DNA from: Acidovorax sp. sif1233
Lineage (GTDB): Bacteria > Pseudomonadota > Gammaproteobacteria > Burkholderiales > Burkholderiaceae_C
Length of the DNA: 64,000 nt
Assembly (NCBI RefSeq): GCF_019218755.1
Contig: NZ_JAHUWZ010000013.1
Coordinates: forward strand, 1 to 64,000
Direction of reading: 5' to 3'
Part shown: piece after piece, positions 8,366 through 16,169 of the stretch
Layout: every line of letters starts with the position of its first letter
Numbering within the stretch: the first letter of the stretch is position 1
Made by a program: the position numbers and the translations under genes
Notes under the pieces: generated by a model
What the model was told of the DNA's origin: nothing
What the model saw: the letters and a program-made list of their open reading frames with translations, nothing else
Database searches by the model: none

Positions 8366-9313
8366 ATGGATAAACTCGCGCCTACAGAAATCCGATACCC
8401 ATACGCCATTGTTCGGGCGTGCTCGGAGTTGCCTTACCTTTCACCATTCGTGGCAATGCCAGATGGTTTTCTCCGGGTTGTTTTGAAGATTGTTCAAAAA
8501 ATCAATCTTCGAAATCCTTTTTCAGAAATCTTTGCTTCACGCAAAACGCTTGCGGATGAGGCAGGTAAATCGTTGGATACGGTCCACCGTTCAATCCAAT
8601 GGCTTGAGCAGAACAACCTCATCGAAAGGGAGCGGAAGGCCCGTGCAGGACTTCGTGGATCACGGTCGCCCCTGGTGCCGACCAAATCCCTCCTGTTGGC
8701 GTTGGGCCTGGTGGATGAACGTGGGGTTCCTGTCGAGCCCAAAAAGGCCGCAAAAGCAGCCCCTGCAGGAATGGACGATGGTCAACTCACAACGAGTTCT
8801 TCAAACGGTCCAGAACTAACACCAAGCTCCACAACCTCTGCCAAGGAGGAGGGTGCCTACACGCGTATTGGGGCTGTTTGCCTGCCTACAGATCTCATAT
8901 GGCTCTGCAGTAAGGGCCTATCGCCGTTTGCTGTTCTAGGTCTGATGAAGAGGGCAAGGACTGCTTCACAGCGACTATCGGACGTGGTGCATGCCGCCAA
9001 AAAGTACCTGGAAAACCTGAAGGCAAACCAGCTCTACGCCTACCTCCAAACCCTCTTAACCAGCGGTCGGGACTTCTCAGCACCATATCGAGAGGAAGCG
9101 AAAAAAGATGAGGAAAAACGCGAAAAGTCCTATCTTTTGGAAAAAGCTGAGATTTATGAAGGCCGTAGATTTACTTCTCGAAAGACAGGCAAGGTCTACC
9201 AGGTCGAATCCGGCGTGATCCGCGAAACGGTAAACGGTCAATCACGGGTGACACCGTTCAACAGGGCCTTCCTTGAGGCGCTAGAGGCCGGGAAACTGGT
9301 GCAACACAACTAG
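8366..9313 (+). CDS. Winged-helix plasmid replication initiator-like protein
   Basis: The 315-residue product has an N-terminal helix-turn-helix region (about residues 45-95): the segment FASRKTLADEAGKSLDTVHR with a following wing resembles phage-O-type and plasmid Rep winged helices. A low-complexity linker (about 125-165) and a basic helical C-terminal half follow. I do not recognise a named Rep family. The call rests on the domain, the position between a palindrome array and an origin-like segment, and the nearby partition genes. The ATG at 8366 has GGAGA 7 bases upstream; GTG at 8354 is an alternative. The predicted minus-strand RNA lies 65 bp upstream. Confidence 0.65.
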   Translation: MDKLAPTEIRYPYAIVRACSELPYLSPFVAMPDGFLRVVLKIVQKINLRNPFSEIFASRKTLADEAGKSLDTVHRSIQWLEQNNLIERERKARAGLRGSRSPLVPTKSLLLALGLVDERGVPVEPKKAAKAAPAGMDDGQLTTSSSNGPELTPSSTTSAKEEGAYTRIGAVCLPTDLIWLCSKGLSPFAVLGLMKRARTASQRLSDVVHAAKKYLENLKANQLYAYLQTLLTSGRDFSAPYREEAKKDEEKREKSYLLEKAEIYEGRRFTSRKTGKVYQVESGVIRETVNGQSRVTPFNRAFLEALEAGKLVQHN

Positions 9314-9440
9314 GAAGTTACACAGGGGTCATGTCGCAGTTCTGCGGCTTCTAGATCAGTAAATAAACAATCTATAGAAATACATGCTACGCATCCTGTG
9401 GATAACCTCCCTTGCGGGATAGGGCCTGCACATTCAAGAC
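9314..9440. other. Candidate replication-origin segment with a consensus DnaA box
   Basis: Directly after rep lies an AT-rich stretch (9355-9385, TAGATCAGTAAATAAACAAT and following) and then TGTGGATAA at 9397-9405, the complement of the consensus DnaA box TTATCCACA. No gene fits here. No clear direct-repeat iterons are visible, so the call is tentative. Confidence 0.45.
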
Positions 9441-9516
9441 TTGCTAACAGAAACTGGACTCTGGGCGAGATGGGTAGATCCGCAACTTCAGGAGGCCAAG
9501 CAGATCCCCGTGTTGA

Positions 9517-9524
9517 TAGGCCTA
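9517..9524. promoter_or_regulatory. TAGGCCTACACT site upstream of kfrA
   Basis: The 12-mer TAGGCCTACACT (core palindrome TAGGCCTA, 9517-9524) lies 25 bp before the kfrA-like start. The same 12-mer recurs at 10358-10369 downstream of the gene. This is a plausible autoregulatory operator. Confidence 0.4.
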
Positions 9525-9548
9525 CACTTGGCAAACACAGGAGCCAAA

Positions 9549-10187
9549 ATGTCGAACGAACGCATGGACTACGAAAGCAGAAGGGCCTTGGTCTTCCAGG
9601 CAGCGACAGAGATTGCTGAAACTGGCCAAGTTCCCAGCTTGGAAGCCGTCAAACTGAAGGTAGGCGGTGGAAGCTACACGACACTCACCAGAGCGCTTCG
9701 TGAGTGGCGCAAAGAAAAGGACCGTCAACAAACGGCAGTGGAAGCTCCGCCAGAAATCGTCTCTGATTTAGCGCAGCGTCTAGCAGGTGACCTGTGGAAG
9801 GCAGCAACCGCTGAAGCACAGATGGGCCTAGCAGCAGCTCGTGAAGCCTTGAACCTGGAGAACAAGCGGCTTCAGGAGGAAATGACAGAGGTATTGCGCA
9901 GCGCGGATTTAATGGCTACCCAGATGACTGAGATTCAGAGTCGTGCTGAAGAGCTTCAAGCCAAGTTGGAAGAGGCATCACGCGGCCGATCAGATGCTGA
10001 AACTCAACTCCAGGTCCAGACGACCAAGGTAGTGAACCTTGAGGAACGAGTCAGTGAATTACGGAAGGAATTAGCTGACGCAAAGAGTGCTTCAACATCC
10101 TCCAGTCTGCATGATGAGATTCAAAGTCTACGAGCCCAGCTATCAACCCTCACCGAGCAGAATGCAAAAATCCTGGCCAAGGAGTAA
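9549..10187 (+). CDS. kfrA: KfrA-like plasmid DNA-binding coiled-coil protein
   Basis: The 212-residue product follows the KfrA plan: an N-terminal DNA-binding domain (residues about 1-60, VPSLEAVKLKVGGGSYTTLTRALREWRK, the KfrA_N pattern) and a very long alanine/glutamate-rich coiled coil (about 75-210). KfrA proteins are plasmid nucleoid-like autorepressors that support stability. ATG 9549 is preceded by AGGAG. TAGGCCTACACT sites flank the gene. Confidence 0.88.
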   Translation: MSNERMDYESRRALVFQAATEIAETGQVPSLEAVKLKVGGGSYTTLTRALREWRKEKDRQQTAVEAPPEIVSDLAQRLAGDLWKAATAEAQMGLAAAREALNLENKRLQEEMTEVLRSADLMATQMTEIQSRAEELQAKLEEASRGRSDAETQLQVQTTKVVNLEERVSELRKELADAKSASTSSSLHDEIQSLRAQLSTLTEQNAKILAKE

Positions 10188-10580
10188 CTCAGAGACCTCA
10201 CTCTGAAGTGATGCTGAAATGACTCTACCGGGAAGTGATCCTATGCTGCGGCTGAAGTGCTACAAGAGGATGAGATTTTACGGTGGGCATTTCCAGGTGA
10301 CTCTGGGCTGCTACTGGAGTGCCAGTTCAGCTTGAACCCTTCTGAGACTGTAGTTTGTAGGCCTACACTACTACATACACTACACACCAAGCTTGGCCCG
10401 ATGGATTGTGGGATGGGTGTCGATAAATAGTGCGCCACACCAGGCGTTATGTATGGATGCCCCGCGCAATTGCCCTTGTTGGAAGCAAAGTGGGGAAGTA
10501 GGTTTCTGTGCCTCCAGAAACAACAAAACCCCTGTCGGGGTTCTGTGTGTGAGGGATATGGAAATTTGGCCGTGCCGGCG
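10188..10580. other. Intergenic region after kfrA
   Basis: This is 393 bases without a supported gene. It contains the palindrome GTAGGCCTAC (10357-10366) inside a second TAGGCCTACACT, a CTACACTACTACATACACTACAC-like run of short CTACA repeats (10363-10388), and the terminator of the downstream minus-strand gene. Confidence 0.6.
10525..10546 (-). terminator. Terminator of the minus-strand HTH-like gene
   Basis: AACCCC/GGGGTT stem (10528-10543). On the minus strand it is followed by TTTTGTTGTTT. It lies 35 bases past the stop of the gene at 10581. Confidence 0.65.
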
Positions 10581-11072
10581 TCAACCAGTTACCGCCCGAG
10601 GGGAAGAGACAAAGCCCAGGTATTCTGAGAGAAGTTCAGCGGTAGCCGGTCGGCCGCAAGCCCAGGCTGTGAAGCCCACCAGGTCAAAGGGATAGAGCTT
10701 GAACCTTGAGGGGTATTCAGTCGCCAGCGAAGCATTGAGTGACTGAGTGACCCGAAAGCCCTCTGGCTCGTGGTCATCGATTGCCATCCAGTCGTCCATG
10801 GTTTGGAACCAGAACTCATCGAATCGGGCATTGGGACTTGACTCAATCATCTGGCGATACATGACCAGCTGCTTGTTGCGGTACTCAAATATCGCGTTGA
10901 ACCTGTCCATCACCATCGAGGGCGAGGGCGAACGGCCGGATTCGATGTTGTTCCAATGATCGAGGGTCATGTTCGGGAACAGTGATGCGGCCTCATTTGG
11001 ACTGAGGAACAGGGTGTTCCGCAGCACCTGCAGGTAGACACAGCCTGGCTCAATTCGTTGGTTCATGCTCAT
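10581..11072 (-). CDS. Small regulator-like protein with an N-terminal HTH
   Basis: The start at 11072 (ATGAGCATGAACCAA) is fixed by GGAGG 6 bases upstream; longer in-frame starts lack a ribosome site. The 163-residue product opens with an HTH-like segment (VYLQVLRNTLFLSPNEAASLF, then WNNIESGRSPSPSMV) similar to phage/plasmid DUF1870-type regulators. The remainder is not recognised. It stands alone, divergent from the gene at 11252, and has its own terminator. Confidence 0.6.
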   Translation of the reverse strand: MSMNQRIEPGCVYLQVLRNTLFLSPNEAASLFPNMTLDHWNNIESGRSPSPSMVMDRFNAIFEYRNKQLVMYRQMIESSPNARFDEFWFQTMDDWMAIDDHEPEGFRVTQSLNASLATEYPSRFKLYPFDLVGFTAWACGRPATAELLSEYLGFVSSPRAVTG

Positions 11073-11251
11073 GCAAACCTCCATAAATTCGGGTGCTTTC
11101 AGCACTCGCAGGGTTGGGACTGGATACCGCTCATGCGGAATTCGAACGGTCGCCATTTGAAAAACACGGCTTTCGCTCGCTTTTCGATTTTTCGGGGCCA
11201 AAAATCTGACAGATGAAAGTGCTTTCTGGACACTGCGGGTCAAGGTACCCC

Positions 11252-11698
11252 ATGACCAGAACCATTAACTTTTCATCCATCAACGAAGCTGTAAATCAGG
11301 GCTTTGTCGTTGCCGCTCGTAAGGAGTACCAGTCGTACAAAGGGTGCTCCATTTACGGTCACGACAACAGCCAGCGTGGGTTCATTGGTGCCTCCTATGG
11401 TTTGAGGGTGGAGATCCCGGAGGACTTCACTTCCAACTTTCTGGGAGTTCGGTCTGACAAGATCTTTGGTCACACAGTCAGCGCCAATGTCCAAGCGCAA
11501 TGGGGTTCGGTAGGGAAGGGCCAATCCATCCTTGTCTTTGAGCCCCACGTATTTCAAGAGGCGCTGATTTCGGCCCGCGCCTGGACCGACGCATGGTTCC
11601 ACGCGCACCCCGAAGCGCAAGCCTTGTTCAACGAGTCAATCAATGCTGCCCGCCGTGTGCGCCAGCAAAGTGCTTCGGCCCAGCGCGTCACTGGTTGA
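11252..11698 (+). CDS. Hypothetical protein, 148 aa
   Basis: ATG 11252 (MTRTINFSSINEA) has AAGG 6-9 bases upstream. The product has no motif I recognise. It is soluble, rich in aromatic and histidine residues in its middle, with an arginine/glutamine-rich tail. Its 3' end overlaps the convergent lipoprotein gene by 11 bp. A TTTCGCTCGCTTTTC segment in the upstream region (11168-11190) resembles the dispersed 41-bp repeat described elsewhere. Confidence 0.55.
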   Translation: MTRTINFSSINEAVNQGFVVAARKEYQSYKGCSIYGHDNSQRGFIGASYGLRVEIPEDFTSNFLGVRSDKIFGHTVSANVQAQWGSVGKGQSILVFEPHVFQEALISARAWTDAWFHAHPEAQALFNESINAARRVRQQSASAQRVTG

Positions 11699-12155
11699 AG
11701 ACCTGGAAATCAGCTTCGTTGTTGAAACCACGCAAAAAATGGTAGCCGTCACGCGTCTCGAAGTAGCGGAACAGCATGCCGGTTTTCCACTGGTCAGGTC
11801 GTTGCGGGACGTATTGAGAAAGCACGAGCTTCTCTTCGTCGGAGCCCACTTCCTTGTACCGGATGTGGAACAAATCCTTGTTGTTTTCCAGGATCTCCAG
11901 AGCCCCGAGAACCAGGCTGGCCCCTCTAATGGTGGTGCTCTTCGTAGCCAGCCCAACAGTGTCCTTGGCAGTGGCCACCTCTGCGGGGGCCTTACCGATG
12001 TGAGTGCTCACAATGCGCCCTTCAGCGATCAGTGTGAAACCTCCCGAGGAGCGTTTCAGACTTTCAATCTGAGCAGCCTTCTCTTGCGAGACCGTGGCGC
12101 AACCAGTCAGGCCGATAGCAATAGCAACGATGGCAGCTTTCGCAATTTTCAACAT
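11688..12155 (-). CDS. Predicted lipoprotein, 155 aa
   Basis: The N-terminus MLKIAKAAIVAIAIGLTGC is a classic lipoprotein signal with lipobox LTGC (Cys19). The mature part is not recognised. GGAGGG lies 5 bases before the ATG. It is transcribed divergently from the small exported protein at 12280, and the two share the ATTGCAATT operator region between them. Plasmid lipoproteins of this size are often entry-exclusion or mating-pair accessory factors, but nothing here proves that. Confidence 0.7.
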   Translation of the reverse strand: MLKIAKAAIVAIAIGLTGCATVSQEKAAQIESLKRSSGGFTLIAEGRIVSTHIGKAPAEVATAKDTVGLATKSTTIRGASLVLGALEILENNKDLFHIRYKEVGSDEEKLVLSQYVPQRPDQWKTGMLFRYFETRDGYHFLRGFNNEADFQVFNQ

Positions 12156-12215
12156 CTTCCCTCCTTCAAAACTGTGAACGTGTTGATGGAGGAAATCCTA
12201 CCCGAATTGATCGCG

Positions 12216-12247
12216 AATTGCAATTGAATTGCAATTCAAATGCAATT
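12216..12247. promoter_or_regulatory. ATTGCAATT inverted-repeat operator in a divergent promoter region
   Basis: AATTGCAATTGAATTGCAAT begins at 12216 and is followed by a further TGCAATT. It lies between the divergent genes at 12155 and 12280. The 19-mer ATTGCAATTGAATTGCAAT is exactly repeated at 13148-13166. Confidence 0.65.
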
Positions 12248-12279
12248 ATTTGAACAATTGAAACAACAAGGAGCGTTAC

Positions 12280-12480
12280 ATGTCTTTGATCAGAAGTGCG
12301 CTGGTGTTCGCAGCTATGAGCTTTAGCATCGCAGTGGTGATGGAGACCGCATCTGGTACCGAGGGGGCGGTCGAGCGGGTGCTAGGACAGGTGCAATCCT
12401 CGATGGACCGTGGTGCGCATGTCGTGGTTGGCTTAATGAAGCAGGTTGAACCTGCCCTGGTGAATGTTGCATCGAAATAA
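12280..12480 (+). CDS. Small exported or membrane-anchored protein, 66 aa
   Basis: MSLIRSALVFAAMSFSIAVVM is an N-terminal hydrophobic segment (signal or anchor), followed by a short amphipathic tail. AAGGAG lies 7 bases before the ATG. The PLD-family gene begins inside its 3' end (overlap 17 bp), so both are translated from one message, probably under the ATTGCAATT operator. Function unknown. Confidence 0.6.
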   Translation: MSLIRSALVFAAMSFSIAVVMETASGTEGAVERVLGQVQSSMDRGAHVVVGLMKQVEPALVNVASK

Positions 12481-13144
12481 ATTGGCCATCTCATTCGCTT
12501 CGATCATGCGAACGGCAGTGGTGTTGGCTGTCACGGTGTTAGGCACTTCTGCGTTTGCCCGTGATTCAGGGTTAGGCGAAAAGGCTTTGCAGCTGGCCGC
12601 CTCAGCAGGGGAGGGCGTCAAGGCAGTTCGGGAGGCCTTCACCAACTCCGCAACTCCAGTCCAGGCACAAGGGCAGATTGAGGTCGCCTTTTCACCGAAT
12701 CAGGGTGCTGAAGAGCTGGTGATCCGGGTGACTGACAGCGCGAAGAAGGATCTGCGCGTCATGGCATATGCATTCACCAGCTCAAAAATCACGTCTGCCC
12801 TGATCCGTGCCGCTAAGCGAGGTGTAAACGTCTACCTTCTTGCAGACGAAAAGCAGAATCTCGGGGCAGGGGCTGGGCCCAAGGGCAGGGCTGCGCTCTC
12901 AGCCTTGAGCCTGGCCGGGGTTCACGTCCGAGTGGTTGATGCTTACCCCATCTTTCACGACAAGGTTCAAATTAGCGATGGTCGAGTATTGCAGACCGGC
13001 AGTTTTAACTACAGCGATGCTGCGGCTAAAAGGAATTCAGAAAACGTGATTGTTCATTGGGACAACCCAGAATTGGCTTCGGCATATGCAGAGCACTTTG
13101 CTCGAAACTGGAAGTTGTCAAAAGCTTTCAATCCATCCTTCTGA
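12464..13144 (+). CDS. Exported PLD-family (Nuc-like) nuclease
   Basis: The product has up to 226 residues: an N-terminal signal segment (MRTAVVLAVTVLGTSAFA from residue 15), then one phospholipase-D half-site. The HKD motif H165-D-K167-x4-D172 is followed by GSFNYS (from G179), which is complete. Single-HKD proteins of this size are usually dimeric periplasmic nucleases of the Nuc/EndA type, which are common on conjugative plasmids. The start may be 12464 or ATG 12506. Preceded by a small exported protein in the same operon and followed by an H-NS gene with its own operator. Confidence 0.85.
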   Translation: MLHRNKLAISFASIMRTAVVLAVTVLGTSAFARDSGLGEKALQLAASAGEGVKAVREAFTNSATPVQAQGQIEVAFSPNQGAEELVIRVTDSAKKDLRVMAYAFTSSKITSALIRAAKRGVNVYLLADEKQNLGAGAGPKGRAALSALSLAGVHVRVVDAYPIFHDKVQISDGRVLQTGSFNYSDAAAKRNSENVIVHWDNPELASAYAEHFARNWKLSKAFNPSF

Positions 13145-13147
13145 ACT

Positions 13148-13176
13148 ATTGCAATTGAATTGCAATCCTCTACAAT
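13148..13176 (+). promoter_or_regulatory. Promoter with ATTGCAATT operator for the second H-NS gene
   Basis: ATTGCAATTGAATTGCAAT (13148-13166) overlaps a probable promoter: TTGCAA (13149-13154), 16 bp, TACAAT (13171-13176). The same 19-mer is present at 12217. The sequence TCAATATTTAG further on is shared with the leader of the gene at 20775. Confidence 0.65.
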
Positions 13177-13202
13177 TCAAGCGTCAATATTTAGGTTGAA
13201 CA

Positions 13203-13490
13203 ATGACCACTTACCAAGATCTTCTCAAGCAGCGTGATGCACTCGATGCGCAAATCGCTGAGGTACGTAAAGGCGAATTGGCCAATGCGGTTTCGCAAGC
13301 TCGGCAGCTCGTTCAAGAGTTCGGCCTGACGGCTCAAGACATCTTCGGCGGGACACGCCAATCCAAGGTCAAGGGCACTACCGTTGCTGCCAAATACCGC
13401 GACCCATCTACGGGTGCAACCTGGAGCGGCCGGGGCAAGCCCCCACTCTGGATTGCTGGTAAGGATCGCGCGCAGTTCGCGATTGCTTGA
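13203..13490 (+). CDS. H-NS-family protein, 95 aa
   Basis: An N-terminal coiled coil (LLKQRDALDAQIAEVRKGELANAVSQ) is followed by a linker with KVKGTTVAAKYRDP and the H-NS DNA-binding motif TWSGRGKPPLWI. This is the second H-NS homologue of the window and is shorter than the one at 4 kb. It has its own promoter-operator and terminator, so it is a monocistronic, probably autoregulated gene. Confidence 0.9.
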   Translation: MTTYQDLLKQRDALDAQIAEVRKGELANAVSQARQLVQEFGLTAQDIFGGTRQSKVKGTTVAAKYRDPSTGATWSGRGKPPLWIAGKDRAQFAIA

Positions 13491-13510
13491 CCTGATCAAC
13501 CTATGACCAG

Positions 13511-13540
13511 ACGCGGCTCAAATGAGCCGCGTTTTGTATT
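13511..13540 (+). terminator. Terminator of the H-NS gene
   Basis: ACGCGGCTCA / TGAGCCGCGT stem (13511-13532) followed by TTTGTATTT, 20 bases after the stop codon. Confidence 0.9.
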
Positions 13541-13710
13541 TGGGGCCTCTGATCACTCCTGATTTGATCCCTCGTGCAATTGCTTGAACTTCCGAGAACG
13601 GATTTTCGTAATGTCATCGATTTGCTTGCTTTTCAAGGGGTAAATCGAAAGCCGTGCTTTTGATAATTCTCCTGACAACTTCGAAAGAAGTAATTCTCAG
13701 GAGGATTGCC

Positions 13711-14145
13711 TTGAAAGACTTCATCCCTGCTTCTCACCCGGCATCGCTGGAACACCCCAGCTCATGGACGCTCAGCGCGCGTCACTATGTCGGCGAACGT
13801 CACCCGCTGATCTCCCTCATCTACCTCGGCCTGGCACTGGGTTCGTTTTTGATGGGGGCCCATCTGCACATCGGCACGCAGGTGGGAGTTGATTCATACC
13901 CGGCAATGCTCTGCCTGAGTTTGCTGATGGGTGCAGGGGCCTCGGTGGTGACCTACCTTGAAGCACGCCCCCTCTTTGCGCCTGCGCCCACTGAGTACCT
14001 GCGTCTTCTTGACGGACAAAGGCTGCATCCCAAGGCCCACGGGATAGTGGACAGCCGCAAGTCAACAAACTCTTCCTTGCGGGGTATCGATCTGTGGTTG
14101 GTGCTTGTTATCCAGCTGCGATGGTCGCGGATTGCCTGTGTCTGA
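13711..14145 (+). CDS. Hypothetical membrane protein, about 144 aa
   Basis: The start is taken as TTG 13711 because AGGAGG lies 6 bases upstream; an ATG further up (13654) has no such site. Two hydrophobic segments (about LISLIYLGLALGSFLMGA and AMLCLSLLMGAGASVVTYL) make it a probable inner-membrane protein. No family is recognised. It leads a small run of hypothetical genes ending with the ISL3-like gene. Confidence 0.55.
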   Translation: MKDFIPASHPASLEHPSSWTLSARHYVGERHPLISLIYLGLALGSFLMGAHLHIGTQVGVDSYPAMLCLSLLMGAGASVVTYLEARPLFAPAPTEYLRLLDGQRLHPKAHGIVDSRKSTNSSLRGIDLWLVLVIQLRWSRIACV

Positions 14146-14163
14146 CTTACCAGAGCCCCCGAA

Positions 14164-14466
14164 ATGAGCCCTCAAACGAACACACGCCTGAATGTGATCC
14201 ATACCCCGTCCACGTTCGAGCTGGGCGGGCTGCTGGTGGATATCGGGGGTGCCATCGACGGCCCCTGGTCACCAAACGAACCCGATGATCTGGGGCCGTT
14301 GATGCTGAACGAGCATCTTGACCCTGAAGCGCTCCGCAGTGAGTGTGCCGATCTGGTGCGGCGTAACCCTGGCCACTACCTTCGCCTCTTCGGCTCCATG
14401 TGCTTTACCGTTGTCCATGAGCTTGGCGATCTGGAACGAGGGTCTGAGGAAGGATGCGCGCTATGA
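14164..14466 (+). CDS. Hypothetical protein, 100 aa
   Basis: A small acidic protein with a C-terminal segment NPGHYLRLFGSMCFTVVHEL. The 3' end overlaps the next gene by 13 bp, suggesting translational coupling. I do not recognise it. Confidence 0.55.
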   Translation: MSPQTNTRLNVIHTPSTFELGGLLVDIGGAIDGPWSPNEPDDLGPLMLNEHLDPEALRSECADLVRRNPGHYLRLFGSMCFTVVHELGDLERGSEEGCAL

Positions 14467-14825
14467 CGGAGGTCCTCTTCGAGGTTCAAGGCAAACCGGT
14501 AAAGCCCGGAGATACCCTTTGGGTTCATCCTTCACGCGAGCCCCGCGCCGGCACTCGTGTGAGGGCATTCCGCCCAGCAGTGAGGGGCGAAGCACTCATG
14601 CGTACAGACGATGGCGCCTTGCCCGTTGTGTCCATCGAATGCCTGTCGTGGAGTCCCTGGGCATTGAACCTGGTCGCGGAGGCTCGGAGATCTGCAGGCT
14701 CAGGAGAACGGAATCGCCAGGCCGATGCCGTGTGGGCCGACGCGATTGCCTGGGCTGTTGCGAATCCCGAAGATGCTGCACGGATCGCCGCATCCATCGC
14801 ATCGGAACGGGCTGATGGGCTTTGA
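14454..14825 (+). CDS. Hypothetical protein, 123 aa
   Basis: The N-terminal half (TEVLFEVQGKPVKPGDTLWVHPSR) looks like a beta-rich domain. The C-terminal half is alanine-rich helix (WADAIAWAVANPEDAARIAASIA). It overlaps genes on both sides (13 and 11 bp), so it belongs to one operon with the ISL3-like gene. No family recognised. Confidence 0.55.
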   Translation: MRAMTEVLFEVQGKPVKPGDTLWVHPSREPRAGTRVRAFRPAVRGEALMRTDDGALPVVSIECLSWSPWALNLVAEARRSAGSGERNRQADAVWADAIAWAVANPEDAARIAASIASERADGL

Positions 14826-16116
14826 TGACTCGCGATCAATCGCACCGCTGCGGTTGCATCTGGCCGACGCCCCTCTCCTGAGCCCCCATTACAAGGTCCA
14901 TAGCTTTTCCGAGGAGGAGGGGACACTGCGTGTTGGCATGGAGTGCCAAGTAACACCTGGTGCGTGTCCTCACTGTGGGGGGAAGGGGGCGAAATCATGG
15001 GGCCGCAGAGAGCAGGTGATAGCTGACGTGCCACGTCGCGGCCGAGCAGTGCAGTTGACCATCACCTTCAAGCGATATCGCTGTTCGTCGCCCAGTTGCC
15101 GCAAGACCTTTTCCCAATCCTTGCCAGCGGTTGCTGACCACCGGGCCATGACCCAGCGTCTATGCCGGTGGGTGTGCGAACAGGCGCTGGACAGAACCTA
15201 TGTGTCTATCGCTGCCGAGGCGAGGCTCGATGAGAAAACGGTGCGCTCTGTGTTCGCGGACCACCTCGCAAAGATGCGGCAACAGGTTCGCACGCTCGCT
15301 GCACCCTGCTTGGCAATCGTTCCGGTAACCGCCCTGAATGGCGAACGGTACGTGATCCTGAACACCACGCACGGGATGCTGATCGATGTCCTGGAGCATC
15401 GTCAGGAAGTCGGCCTCACGCAAACCCTCAAGGCACTGAAAGGAAGCGAGAAAGTTGGAAGCGTCAGTATCGGGTTTGATCCGATCGCACTCGCTGCTGT
15501 CCATGATGCTCTGCCTCAGGCAATCCCCTTCATTGACCCCGGCGAGGTCCAGGCAGTGCTGATGCAAGGACTGTTGACCGCCCGTGCTGCGGCGAGAGCG
15601 GCCATGACGCCATACTCATGCCGGAAGATGTCAGGCGATGTGGAGCTGCTCGAAGCATCGGAACAAAGTCTCACCGAAGACCAGCAACTGCGCTTGGAAG
15701 GCTGGTTTCATCAATCACCAGCCCTCGGAGAGGCCTACGAATTCAAAAGGGCTGTAATGGCCCTCTATGGGTCTGCGCAGCGGTTCGATGAGCCCCACCT
15801 AGCAGTGAAGTCCATTGAAGCTGCTTGGAGCAGTCTAGGGCCTGATAGCGCCCATCATTTCAGCTCGTTCCATCGGTTGTGGCCTCTGTGGGGGCGGTAC
15901 ATCGCCAACGCCTTCTGTCCCATCGAGGGATTGCGGTTTGCCATGGATGTGGCCACGGTCGGCGAGCTTCAGCAGATTGTGGAGCGCAGCGGACGCGGCA
16001 ACTCCATCCAGGCGGTCCGCGCGAAGATGCTTTTTCCGCCCAGCGTGCCAGTCTTCTCAATGTCCGTCCCTGGGGCCAGTCTCACCCGCTTGAGAAGGCC
16101 ACTGAGCCCCAAGTAG
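14815..16116 (+). CDS. ISL3-like transposase homologue, probably domesticated or inactive
   Basis: 433 residues following the ISL3 plan: an N-terminal zinc finger (C51-x2-C54, C90-x4-C95), a helical HTH region (YVSIAAEARLDEKTVRSVF), then a core in which SIGFDPIALAAVHDALPQAI aligns with the first catalytic Asp region and FIDPGEV with the second (normally DRFHV). The C-terminal TNG..EGLN..IK segment is replaced by TVGELQQIVERSGRG. The histidine of DRFHV and the usual third acidic motif are not visible. No IS ends flank it, and it overlaps the upstream gene by 11 bp, so it behaves as an operon gene rather than a free element. It lies 53 bp before the RloC-like gene. Confidence 0.7.
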   Translation: MGFDDSRSIAPLRLHLADAPLLSPHYKVHSFSEEEGTLRVGMECQVTPGACPHCGGKGAKSWGRREQVIADVPRRGRAVQLTITFKRYRCSSPSCRKTFSQSLPAVADHRAMTQRLCRWVCEQALDRTYVSIAAEARLDEKTVRSVFADHLAKMRQQVRTLAAPCLAIVPVTALNGERYVILNTTHGMLIDVLEHRQEVGLTQTLKALKGSEKVGSVSIGFDPIALAAVHDALPQAIPFIDPGEVQAVLMQGLLTARAAARAAMTPYSCRKMSGDVELLEASEQSLTEDQQLRLEGWFHQSPALGEAYEFKRAVMALYGSAQRFDEPHLAVKSIEAAWSSLGPDSAHHFSSFHRLWPLWGRYIANAFCPIEGLRFAMDVATVGELQQIVERSGRGNSIQAVRAKMLFPPSVPVFSMSVPGASLTRLRRPLSPK

Positions 16117-16118
16117 AT

Positions 16119-16163
16119 CCCGTCTCAGTGGTTAAACTGAAATCGGAGAACTAACGAGACGGG
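16119..16163. promoter_or_regulatory. Inverted repeat CCCGTCTC/GAGACGGG upstream of the RloC-like gene
   Basis: CCCGTCTC (16119-16126) and GAGACGGG (16156-16163) are separated by 29 bases that also hold CAGTGGTTAAACTG (a small hairpin). It fills the whole gap between two genes. It may be an operator or a transcript-level switch; no U run follows. Confidence 0.45.
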
Positions 16164-16169
16164 GGATGC

